Positions 27,401 through 35,500 of a DNA stretch of 64,000 bases are shown here, piece by piece. The stretch is from JAHEEL01 sp963836085 (GTDB taxonomy: Bacteria > Actinomycetota > Acidimicrobiia > Spongiisociales > UBA5794), in contig CAWIHT010000012.1 of NCBI GenBank assembly GCA_963836085.1, positions 212,284 through 276,283 on the forward strand. Direction: 5' to 3'. Each line of letters opens with the position of its first letter. Position 1 is the first letter of the stretch. A program made the position numbers and the translations under genes. The notes below the pieces were generated by a model, which ran no database searches, was not told where the DNA came from, and was given only the letters and a program-made list of their open reading frames with translations.

Positions 27401-28650
27401 TGAGCACGACCACCTCACCGGGAGCTCTGTCACCTACGACCGCCCATCACCGGCGGATGACGCCAGCGAAATGGCTGAGGAAGAACCTCTTCTCCAACTG
27501 GTACAACAGCCTGCTCACGATCGTCTTCGGCGCATTCATCCTCTGGGTCGTTGTCTCCCTGGTGCGGTATCTGCTGCATATCGACATCGAGATCATTCGC
27601 GTGAACCTCAAGCTCTATATGGCCGGCCGGTTCCCGAATGAGCAGCTTGGGAGATTGTGGCTCGCCATCTACATCGCAGTCGCCGGCGTCGCGCTGCTGG
27701 CACGAGCGACCGTGAGCAACGCCCAGAGGAAAGCGACCGAGGCCGGAATCGAGTTCTCCCGGTCCAGTTTGATCGACGTCGTGCGACGGTTCTGGCCGAT
27801 CGGGGCGCTGGTGATCTTCACACTGAGCTTCACCGAGACGATCACGCCGACACTGCTCACGGTCGGAGCGGCGGCAATTGGCCTCGCTGCCTACTGGCTC
27901 GGCGCAGCACTGCCAACATGGATCATGCGCCGATCGTGGCTGATTCCCGTGATCGGAGCCATCGCGTTCTATCTGGCCTTGGCGGGGTTCGGCGGCGTCG
28001 GCTGGGACCTGTGGCAGGGCTTCTTCCTCAACATCGTGCTGACCGTCGCGGGTATCAGCCTGGCCTTCCCACTCGGTCTCATGCTCGCCCTCGGACGGCG
28101 CTCGACCTTGCCCGCCGTCCGTCTGCTCTCGGTCACCTACATCGAGTTCCTGCGCGGCGTGCCCATGATCACCCTGCTGCTGATGGGCGCCTTCGCCCTC
28201 GGCTTCCTGATCCCCGGCGACGTCCAGTTCAGCCTGTTCCTCCGGTTGCTCATTGCCATCACCCTCTTCCAATCCGCGTACATCGCCGAAGTGGTGCGCG
28301 GCGGGCTGCAATCGGTGCCAAAGGGGCAGATTGAAGCCGGGCAATCGATCGGCCTCAGTCCGTGGAAGACGATGCGGCTGATCGTGCTGCCCCAGGCGCT
28401 TCGGAACGTGATACCTGCGATGGTCGGGCAGTTCATCAGCCTGTTCAAAGACACCACACTGGTCTTCATCGTCGGTCTGCTTGACCTGCTGCGAGCGGTC
28501 CAGATCTCCACCGCTCAGCCCGAGTTCTTTGCCCAGGGCCTCGAGGCCGTCGTGCTGCCGTTCGCGGCGCTGTACTTCTGGGTGGGTTCCTATGTCATGT
28601 CCCGAGAGAGCCGACGGCTCGAAAAGAAGCTAGGAGTAGGTGTGCGATGA
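27400..28650 (+). CDS. aapM: Amino acid ABC transporter permease AapM
   Basis: 416 residues from the ATG at 27400, which overlaps the aapQ TGA; a much longer open frame upstream is only overlap with aapQ. The C-terminal permease domain starts FFLNIVLTVAGISLAFPLGLMLALGRRS. Its EAA loop is EAGQSIGLSPWKTMRLIVLPQALRNVIPA, the contact point with the ATPase. An additional set of spans precedes it, as in AapM/BztC. It overlaps aapP by 4 bp. Confidence 0.9.
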   Translation: MSTTTSPGALSPTTAHHRRMTPAKWLRKNLFSNWYNSLLTIVFGAFILWVVVSLVRYLLHIDIEIIRVNLKLYMAGRFPNEQLGRLWLAIYIAVAGVALLARATVSNAQRKATEAGIEFSRSSLIDVVRRFWPIGALVIFTLSFTETITPTLLTVGAAAIGLAAYWLGAALPTWIMRRSWLIPVIGAIAFYLALAGFGGVGWDLWQGFFLNIVLTVAGISLAFPLGLMLALGRRSTLPAVRLLSVTYIEFLRGVPMITLLLMGAFALGFLIPGDVQFSLFLRLLIAITLFQSAYIAEVVRGGLQSVPKGQIEAGQSIGLSPWKTMRLIVLPQALRNVIPAMVGQFISLFKDTTLVFIVGLLDLLRAVQISTAQPEFFAQGLEAVVLPFAALYFWVGSYVMSRESRRLEKKLGVGVR

Positions 28651-29426
28651 CGGATCAGACGGTCTTCTCCGACGCGACCCAGGCCGCCGGCACCGGCGAC
28701 ACCATGATCGAACTGACCAATGTGGACAAGTTCTTCGGCGACTTCCAGGCGCTGAAGGACATCAACATGCGGGTCGGGAAACAGGAAGTGGTCGTCGTGA
28801 TCGGACCGTCCGGTTCGGGCAAGTCCACCATGATCCGCTGCATCAACCGCCTCGAGGTGCACGACAGCGGACAGATCGTCGTCGACGGCGTCGAACTGAC
28901 CGACGACATCAAGGTCATCCAGGAGGTTCGCAAGGAGACCGGGATGGTGTTCCAGCAGTTCAATCTCTTCCCACACCTCACCGTGCTCGAGAACATCACG
29001 TTGGGCCCGAGGCAGGTCCGCAACCTGCCCAAGGCGGAGGCGGAAGAGTTGGGGTTGGAGCTTCTCGACAAGGTGCAGATTCCCGAGCAGGCGTACAAGT
29101 ATCCCGGGCAGCTCTCCGGTGGGCAGCAGCAGCGTGTCGCTATCGCCCGATCCCTCGCGATGAGTCCGAAGGTGATGCTCTTCGATGAGCCAACATCGGC
29201 GCTCGACCCGGAGATGATCAAGGAAGTCCTCGACACGATGCAGGAGTTGGCGGAATCCGGTATGACGATGATCGTCGTGACCCACGAGATGGGCTTCGCC
29301 CGAGAGGTCGCCGACCGGGTCGTCTTCATGGCGGACGGCGAGATCGTCGAAGTCGGTACCCCCGAACACTTCTTCGAGCGCCCGACCGAAGACCGCACCA
29401 AGCTGTTCCTCAGTCAGATCCTGTAG
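28647..29426 (+). CDS. aapP: Amino acid ABC transporter ATP-binding protein AapP
   Basis: 259 residues, polar-amino-acid type ATPase. Walker A GPSGSGKST is near 53-61, Q-loop VFQQFNLFPH, signature LSGGQQQRVAIARSLA, Walker B VMLFDEPTSALD, and the switch histidine in VVTHEMGFA. It starts inside the aapM stop (ATGA) and closes the aapJQMP operon. No clear terminator was seen in the 60 bp that follow. Confidence 0.93.
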   Translation: MTDQTVFSDATQAAGTGDTMIELTNVDKFFGDFQALKDINMRVGKQEVVVVIGPSGSGKSTMIRCINRLEVHDSGQIVVDGVELTDDIKVIQEVRKETGMVFQQFNLFPHLTVLENITLGPRQVRNLPKAEAEELGLELLDKVQIPEQAYKYPGQLSGGQQQRVAIARSLAMSPKVMLFDEPTSALDPEMIKEVLDTMQELAESGMTMIVVTHEMGFAREVADRVVFMADGEIVEVGTPEHFFERPTEDRTKLFLSQIL

Positions 29427-29486
29427 TCGCCGGTCGCCTGTCAGGACCTCGTCCGAGCGGAGAGCTGACCCGATTCGTCAGGCCTC

Positions 29487-29834
29487 CTACGTCAGGAGGA
29501 GAACCAAGGCGCCGATGGCGACGAACAGGCCCAGGGCCGCCAGGATGATCGGCCCCCAGCGTGCCGCCGAGAACATGCCCTTGTTGAGCAGCGCCAGTGT
29601 GCGTTCGTAGCGACTGATCGAGTAGATGAGCATGGCCGCGCCGAATCCGACCATGGCGATCCCGATGACTTCGGCGGTCAGGCCGTCGGTCTCGATGAGT
29701 TTGCCGACCAGGACGCCGAGTCCGATGATGGCGAGTGCCGTACGGATCCACGCGAGGAACGTCCGTTCGTTGGCGAGGTGATCCCGTGCTGTGCTGCCGG
29801 TGTTCTCTTGTGCCTCTCGTGGGCTGAGCTTCAT
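29487..29834 (-). CDS. DUF202 (YidH-like) inner-membrane protein
   Basis: 115 residues. The DUF202 hallmark DHLANERTFLAWIRTALAIIGLGVL is at about 18-42, followed by two more spans (IGIAMVGFGAAMLIYSI and GPIILAALGLFVAIGALVLLL). The function of the family is unknown. It is convergent with aapP and divergent from the protease gene. The 238 bp to that gene contain nothing I can name. Confidence 0.85.
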   Translation of the reverse strand: MKLSPREAQENTGSTARDHLANERTFLAWIRTALAIIGLGVLVGKLIETDGLTAEVIGIAMVGFGAAMLIYSISRYERTLALLNKGMFSAARWGPIILAALGLFVAIGALVLLLT

Positions 29835-30072
29835 GTCAGAGCCCTCTTGTGGCTGGCGGGTTTGCTGCTTGGGGCATTCACAGTGCGCGGGACACTAGCG
29901 GCGATAGCCACCATCGACCACGGAACGGGAGGAGTTCCGACTCGTCCTATTTGACGCCTATCGGGGCTTCATCCACAAGAACCACTGTCGCGATGAGCCC
30001 CAAATGCCGATACCTCCACAGGACCGTCGCCCACCCAGGGGCGCGCACAACCAAACGGAGTCGGAGCCGGAC

Positions 30073-31578
30073 ATGCGCCACATTGCCATCATCGTTGCCG
30101 CCGTCGCACTGCTAGCCGCTGGATGCTCGAGCGGCGACGCTAGTTCCGGCGACATCCCGGGTGCCCCGGCGACGGCCGCACCGCGGAGCGGCGCCATCGA
30201 CGACCTTGCCGACGTCCGCGGAGCCGTCGTTCGCATCGAGGCGAAGGGCACGTACGAGTACCCCGAAGGCACCGGCTACAACGAAGGATTCACGGGCTCT
30301 GGCTTCTTCATTTCACCAGACGGCATCGCCGTGACCAACAACCACGTCGTCACCGGAGCCGCGTTCCTCCAGGTCTACGTCGACGGAGAAGACGAACCCC
30401 GCAATGCGAAAATCCTGGGCGTCTCGGAGTGCTCCGACCTCGCGGTCATCGACGTTGATGGCGATGGCTATCCCTACCTCGCCTGGTCGGACGAGACGCT
30501 CAAAGTAGGCCTGGGAGTCTACGCGGCGGGCCACCCGCTTGGCGACCACGAGTACACCCTCCTCGACGGCATCATCTCCAAAGAAGCCGCCGACGGTGAG
30601 TCGTCCTGGGCGTCGGTCGACCATGTGATCGAACACACCGCCGATATCCTCCCCGGCAACTCCGGGGGACCGCTCGTCACCGAAGGCGGCTACGTCGTCG
30701 GCGTCAACTACGCCGGTGACGACTCGGGCCAGGCGTTCGCGATTGGTCACAGTGAAGCGCAACCCGTCATAGCGAAGCTCTCGACAGGCGTCGACGTTGC
30801 GTCTATTGGCATCAACGGAACCGCCATCAACGACCCGGACGATGGCTCCGGTATCTGGGTCCACTCGGTCGGCTCTGGATCGCCTGCTGACCTCCTGGGC
30901 ATCCGCGGCGGCGATGCTGTCACCGAGATCGAAGGCATCATTCCCGCCACGGACGGCACCATGTCGGACTACTGCGACGTGCTGCGGGGCCATGAGGAGA
31001 GCGACGCCCTGCAGATCGAGGTCTGGCGCATCTCCGAAGGGGTGTACCTCGAGGGCACACTCAACACGGAGAAGGTCCTCGCTCCCGTCCCCGGCCAGGC
31101 GCCCGACCCCGCCGACGGCACCGCCTCCGGCGAGCCAGTGGATCCTCCCGCGGAGCCGGTCGATCCCGGCGAGGGGGGAGATGATGGCAGTGATGGTGGT
31201 GACGCTGACGCTGCATTCACCCGTCCAACCGTCGGGACCTGCCTCGATCTGGAGAACAAGGACCTCTTCCTTGCCGGAAGTCCGTGGCAGCCCACGTCAT
31301 GCGACCTTCCTCACATGTTTGAGCTGTACGACATCATCGAACTCGAAGGCGGGCCGTTCCCGGGTGACGAGGCCATTTGGGAAGCGGGGGCGGAAGCCTG
31401 CCTCGCCATGTTCCCCACCTACGTTGAGATCGACTTCGAATCGTCGATCTACTCGATCGTGCCGTGGGGGCCGGCAGAGGACGTTTGGAACACGGGAGAC
31501 ACCGACATCTATTGCGCCATCGGGTCCTATCCCGAAGGATCTGAACTGATCGGCTCCGCCTACCAATCAGGCCAGTAG
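30073..31578 (+). CDS. Trypsin-like serine protease lipoprotein with C-terminal septum-formation-type domain
   Basis: 501 residues from the ATG at 30073, which places a lipoprotein signal at the N-terminus (VALLAAGC, Cys18); an upstream ATG at 30004 would bury it. The S1C/HtrA catalytic triad is His91 (TNNHVVTG), Asp122 (SDLAVIDV) and Ser197 (PGNSGGPL). A PDZ-like region follows (about 245-340, GIWVHSVGSGSPADLLGIRGGD). After an acidic Pro/Gly/Asp linker the last 110 residues carry paired cysteines in a pattern like the actinobacterial Septum_form domain (VGTCLDL, CDLPHMFELY, ACLAMF, DIYCAIG). It would be anchored outside the membrane as a quality-control or regulatory protease. The last domain call is less certain. 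Confidence 0.82.
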   Translation: MRHIAIIVAAVALLAAGCSSGDASSGDIPGAPATAAPRSGAIDDLADVRGAVVRIEAKGTYEYPEGTGYNEGFTGSGFFISPDGIAVTNNHVVTGAAFLQVYVDGEDEPRNAKILGVSECSDLAVIDVDGDGYPYLAWSDETLKVGLGVYAAGHPLGDHEYTLLDGIISKEAADGESSWASVDHVIEHTADILPGNSGGPLVTEGGYVVGVNYAGDDSGQAFAIGHSEAQPVIAKLSTGVDVASIGINGTAINDPDDGSGIWVHSVGSGSPADLLGIRGGDAVTEIEGIIPATDGTMSDYCDVLRGHEESDALQIEVWRISEGVYLEGTLNTEKVLAPVPGQAPDPADGTASGEPVDPPAEPVDPGEGGDDGSDGGDADAAFTRPTVGTCLDLENKDLFLAGSPWQPTSCDLPHMFELYDIIELEGGPFPGDEAIWEAGAEACLAMFPTYVEIDFESSIYSIVPWGPAEDVWNTGDTDIYCAIGSYPEGSELIGSAYQSGQ

Positions 31579-31610
31579 AGAGGAGACGGATCTCGGCAGA
31601 ACCTCTCTCG

Positions 31611-31668
31611 GATTCCTCCGTTTCAGGGAGAGGTGGCTCGAGCGCGGCGAGGGGCGGAGGGGATCTCC
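31611..31668 (+). repeat. REP-like repeat copy A (degenerate)
   Basis: It begins GATTCCTCCGTTTCAGGGAG and ends CGGAGGGGATCTCC, matching the flanks of copies B, C and D. The central hairpin has decayed. It lies 33 bp after the protease stop. Confidence 0.65.
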
Positions 31669-31684
31669 ACCTCTCTACGATCTC

Positions 31685-31769
31685 GAGAGACCCCTTCCGT
31701 CAGCCTCAGTTCAGGCCTGCAGAGCAGGCCTGAACTGAGGCTGCCACCTTCCCCTGAGGGGAAGGAATA
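31685..31769 (-). repeat. REP-like repeat copy B with 20-bp perfect hairpin
   Basis: Inverted relative to copy A. The flanks are GAGACCCCTTCCGT and CACCTTCCCCTGAGGGGAAGGAA. Between them CAGCCTCAGTTCAGGCCTGC (31701-31720) pairs perfectly with 31724-31743 around the loop AGA. The stem sequence differs from copies C and D but the flanks and loop are kept. It may act as a terminator for the protease gene. Confidence 0.75.
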
Positions 31770-31850
31770 GGACGGGGGTTCGGGACAAACGCAAAGAGCG
31801 GACCGTTGTCGGTCGAAGTTGCGAGTCGCCTGGTTCGGGTTGAGACGATT

Positions 31851-32260
31851 CGGGGCACGACGTCGAGGCTGGTCAAGACTCGACGGAAGTGAAGCGGCGG
31901 TTTTGTGGGCCCACCTGGATTTGAACCTTCTACGGGTTGGCGGATCGCTCTGGGAGCCGATGATGCGCGTGGGTGCGAGCCGGGGGTGCTTGAAGGCGGA
32001 TCTTCGGGGCACGACGTCGAGGCTGGTCAAGACTCGACGGAAGTGAAGCGGCGGTTTTGTGGGCCCACCTGGATTTGAACCTTCTACGGGTTGGCGGATC
32101 GCTCTGGGAGCCGATGATGCGCGTGGGTGCGAGCCGGGGGTGCTTGAAGGCGGATCTTCAGGGCACGACGTCGAGGCTGGTCAAGACTCGACGGAAGTGA
32201 AGCGGCGGTTTTGTGGGCCCACCTGGATTTGAACCAGGGACCTCATCCTTATCAGGGATG
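31851..32260 (-). repeat. Tandem array of 154-bp units carrying tRNA-Ile 3' ends
   Basis: Three tRNA-Ile 3' ends recur at exactly 154 bp: 31905-31927, 32059-32081 and 32213-32260. The first two are the terminal 23 nt only; the third extends to 48 nt. The 131-bp spacers are nearly identical. On the tRNA strand each spacer has ACTTC starting at base 15, then GTCGAGTC, a short variable stretch, GCCTCGAC and CGTGCC. The homology continues about 54 bp past the last fragment (31851-31904). The DNA from 31770 to 31850 holds nothing else I recognise. Confidence 0.9.
32213..32260 (-). repeat. Distal attachment site (48-bp copy of tRNA-Ile 3' half)
   Basis: These 48 bp are identical to 39767-39814, covering the tRNA-Ile sequence from the 3' end through the anticodon arm. 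The match stops at 32261. With the intact tRNA at the other end they form the direct repeats of an element inserted into a tRNA gene. Confidence 0.9.
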
Positions 32261-32517
32261 ATCATGGGGTTGGGCGGCCACTGGCGATCCGGCGAAATCC
32301 CTTATGGCACAACGGGGTAAACCTCTCAACGCTGCGCAGCGTTTTGGCTCGCTTTTCGTTCTCATGTGCACGCGGCGTGCACGCGAGTCACCGCCGGCCG
32401 CGGGGGCTGCGGCTGTCCGTGTACTCCTGGAGGGCAGCGTGCGAGCTGAGCCACAGCGATCGGTGCCGAACCGCGCGGAGACGGACCGAGAGATCATGCC
32501 AATTGGCCGAGCCTGCT
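32261..32517. other. Non-coding element end with palindrome and 11-bp-spaced repeats
   Basis: Between the attachment repeat and the large regulator gene. It contains a 16-bp perfect palindrome AACGCTGCGCAGCGTT at 32328-32343, and the direct repeat GTGCACGCG at 32366-32374 and 32377-32385, whose starts are 11 bp apart. These may be recombinase arm sites, a terminator for the leftward regulator gene, or a further SARP-type binding site. No coding frame is convincing here. Confidence 0.5.
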
Positions 32518-35500
32518 CTAGCCCCCCGCACCCTCCTCCTCGAGGGCAACCCAGGCGGCTTCGATGTCGGAGAGGACCTGGTCCCTCGTTCTCACGCCGT
32601 CGACCCAGTCCAGCATGCCTTGCCAGAAGGCGCCCGGCCCCTCAGCCCCTAGGGAACCGATCTGCGGCGGCATCAAATCGCTGGCATCGAAGCGCCAAAG
32701 ACCGGCAACAAGACTCTCGTGAGCTAGAGATCCGAGGGCCCGTCGCACCTCCCGTTGTGACTCATCTACATCTGCGCCGTAGCGATCGACGTCAAACTCG
32801 AGATTCGGCGACAGGAATTCGGACTCGGCGGACGCCGCCCAGATCTCTCCCCATTCGGCCGACAGCAGTTGTTGCATGAACGCTCGTACCTCGGGGCGAT
32901 CGACTGTCACTCCCAAGAAGCTTCCCCCACCAGTGACGGGTATGGCGGCGCCGGCATCAATGGGTGGCAACGCGAAGAAGTCGACATCCACGCCGATCTC
33001 CGTCCCGGCCGGCAAGAACCCGAGCAGGTAGTCAGATCGGAGAGCCATCCAGCACTGCGGGTCGTCCCTCAGAAGAGGGTCAACAACATCGAGAGCCCAG
33101 TTCAACTGGCTGATCAGACCTCGCCCGCCCCGAATGAAATCCTCTCCGCTCACTATCTCGTCAAACATGGCTGCAGCAGACGCGACGGCCGGTGCATCGA
33201 AGGGAATCTGGTGCGATGCCCATTTATCGGAGATATCGACGCCTCCGACTCGGAGGAGAAGGCTCTCGATCCAGTCCGTCCCCGGCCATCCGCTGGAGAA
33301 ACCCGGCGACTCGAACGCAACACACCATGGGGTGCGGCTGTCTAGGACCATCTGCTCGGAAAGATCGATTAGCTCGTTCCAGGTCTTCGGTATCTGGTAT
33401 CCGGCTTGCTCGAACTTGGCACGCGGGTAATACACGAGACCCTTGACATCGACATCAGCGGGAATGGAATAGATCGATCCGCCTGTAGCGGGCATTGCAC
33501 CCTCGCTGTCGCCTCGTACCAGAGAAGCCAGATATGAACCGAATGCCTCGGCAATGTCTTCGGCGCCGACATACGATGAGACATCGACAAGCCAACCTTG
33601 ATCCGCTCCGAAGGCGACGGCTGCAGGTTGTGGCCACTGGGTCAGTTCGGGAAGCCTCTCGCCCTCATCGCTGAGATTGGCGAGCGTTGACACGGTGTCA
33701 CCCACAAACTCATAGGAGAGGTTGATTCCCGTCTCGTCCTCAAAGTGCCGCAATTCGTTCCTCAGCCCCTCGGTATCAAGCAGAGAAGAAACCATTGACA
33801 TCGAGGTTCCCTCCAACGCGCCTGGAGCATTGGGCACGATTCCGTAGGCTTGTTCGCCTCCAAATATGCCAAGCTCGGGTGGCAGAGGCTCCGATGGGTC
33901 GGGGCATGGTTCATCGGGGAAGTACTGTGCGCATTCGGTCGCGGTGAATGAACGGCCGGCTGCCGAGAAAGCTAGCTCCGCAAGCCGATCAGCTTTCAGT
34001 GCAAACACACCTACCGTCCCGAGCGGGCCGGGGCGCACCGCGACCTCCGTCTCGGTCGTTGCCGGATACACAAGTTGGTTGGACTGAATCGCCCAATGCA
34101 GAGCATCAAGAGCTTCGGCGGTGACAAAACCACTGTCGGCGGTGGCCCGGGCCGCTTCGATTGCCAGGAGCAGTGAAAGCTCGGGGTCATCATCCAGTGA
34201 CCGATTCGCCTCGCTGGCCAATTGGAGGGACCTTCGTGATTGCTCGACCGTCGCTTCGGCTGCCCGGGCCTCTTCTTCGGCCACAACGGCGCGGTCGAGA
34301 GCGATCTCTGTCTCGGCTTGCGCTGTCACCGCTTCGGCTTCCGAGTCACGAGCTGCCTGCCGCTGCAGGAACGCAAAGACCGCCAGGACGGCTACAACCG
34401 CGGCGGCGATGCCGACGATGCTGAGGAGCCGGAGGCGTTGCCGGGCACGTCGTTCCGCTTCGGTTGCGCGCTCTGCTTGCTCGCGCTTCTCTCGTTCGGC
34501 CCGGTCCCGCTCTGTCAGGCTTGCCTGGAGGAATTCGGATTCGGGGGCGCTCAGCGGCAGCGTTGTGACGGTGGCCCAGCCGGCGAGTTGGTCGAGTTGA
34601 CCGCCGTGTAGCAGGTAGTTGGCAGTGCGGCCAGCCCCGATCCACTCTCCCATCGCCTGGGCCAGCCGACGCTGGCTTCGGACGTCGTGGCGGGCGTCGT
34701 CGATCCAGTTGCGTAGTCGCTTCCATTGGGTGAGGAGCGCTTCGTGTGAGATCTCGACAGTCGGTCCGCGGGTCACCGGGTCCCGGTCGAAGCTGAGCAG
34801 GCGATGCCGTCCGAAGACTTGGAGGATCTGGTCGAGGTCCTTGCTCTCGACTGCCAGCTGGTGCAGTTCGGCTTCCAGGACACGTCGCCGGGTGTCCTCG
34901 GCGCCTTCGCCGAGGGTCACCAACCTCAAGAAGACCTGGCGGGCAGCGTCCTGCGCTGTTGGGCTGACACCGGCCAGAAGCCCGTCGGCGCGGGCGACCA
35001 ACGCTCCGGAGACACCCCCAACTGCCTGATAGGAGGCGAGGGGGATGGTGGCCGCGGTGCGGTTGTCGAACAGCTCGGTGAGGGTGAACTGCAACAGGGG
35101 CAGTGCCCCCGGCCGGTCGACCACATCGGTGACGAGCTGAGCGACCAGGGCGGGGTCGAAGGCAACTCGCACCGTAGCCGCCGGCCGGGTGATCGCCTGC
35201 TCCAGTTCTTCTGGAGACATCGGCGTAATGACTTCCGTGCCTTCGCGCAGTAGCTCCCCCAGCCCGCGATGCCGGAGCGGTCGGTCGTAGAAATCGGCCC
35301 GCAACGTAATCACGATCCGTATGTTGCTGTGCGGATCCCGCACCGTCTCGACCAGCGTGCCCATGAAGCGGTCAGCCGTCTCTTGATCAACCTGAGTGAA
35401 CAGCTCCTCGAACTGGTCGACGACAAGCAGCAACTGGGATCCCTCAGGGAGTAGCTGCCGGACGACCCGGCGCAACCCGGTCTCGCTGCCGGCAAGCTGC

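Noticed and set aside
31851..32260. CRISPR array
   Set aside because: Units are 154 bp, spacers are identical rather than unique, and the repeated part is a tRNA 3' end; no cas genes.
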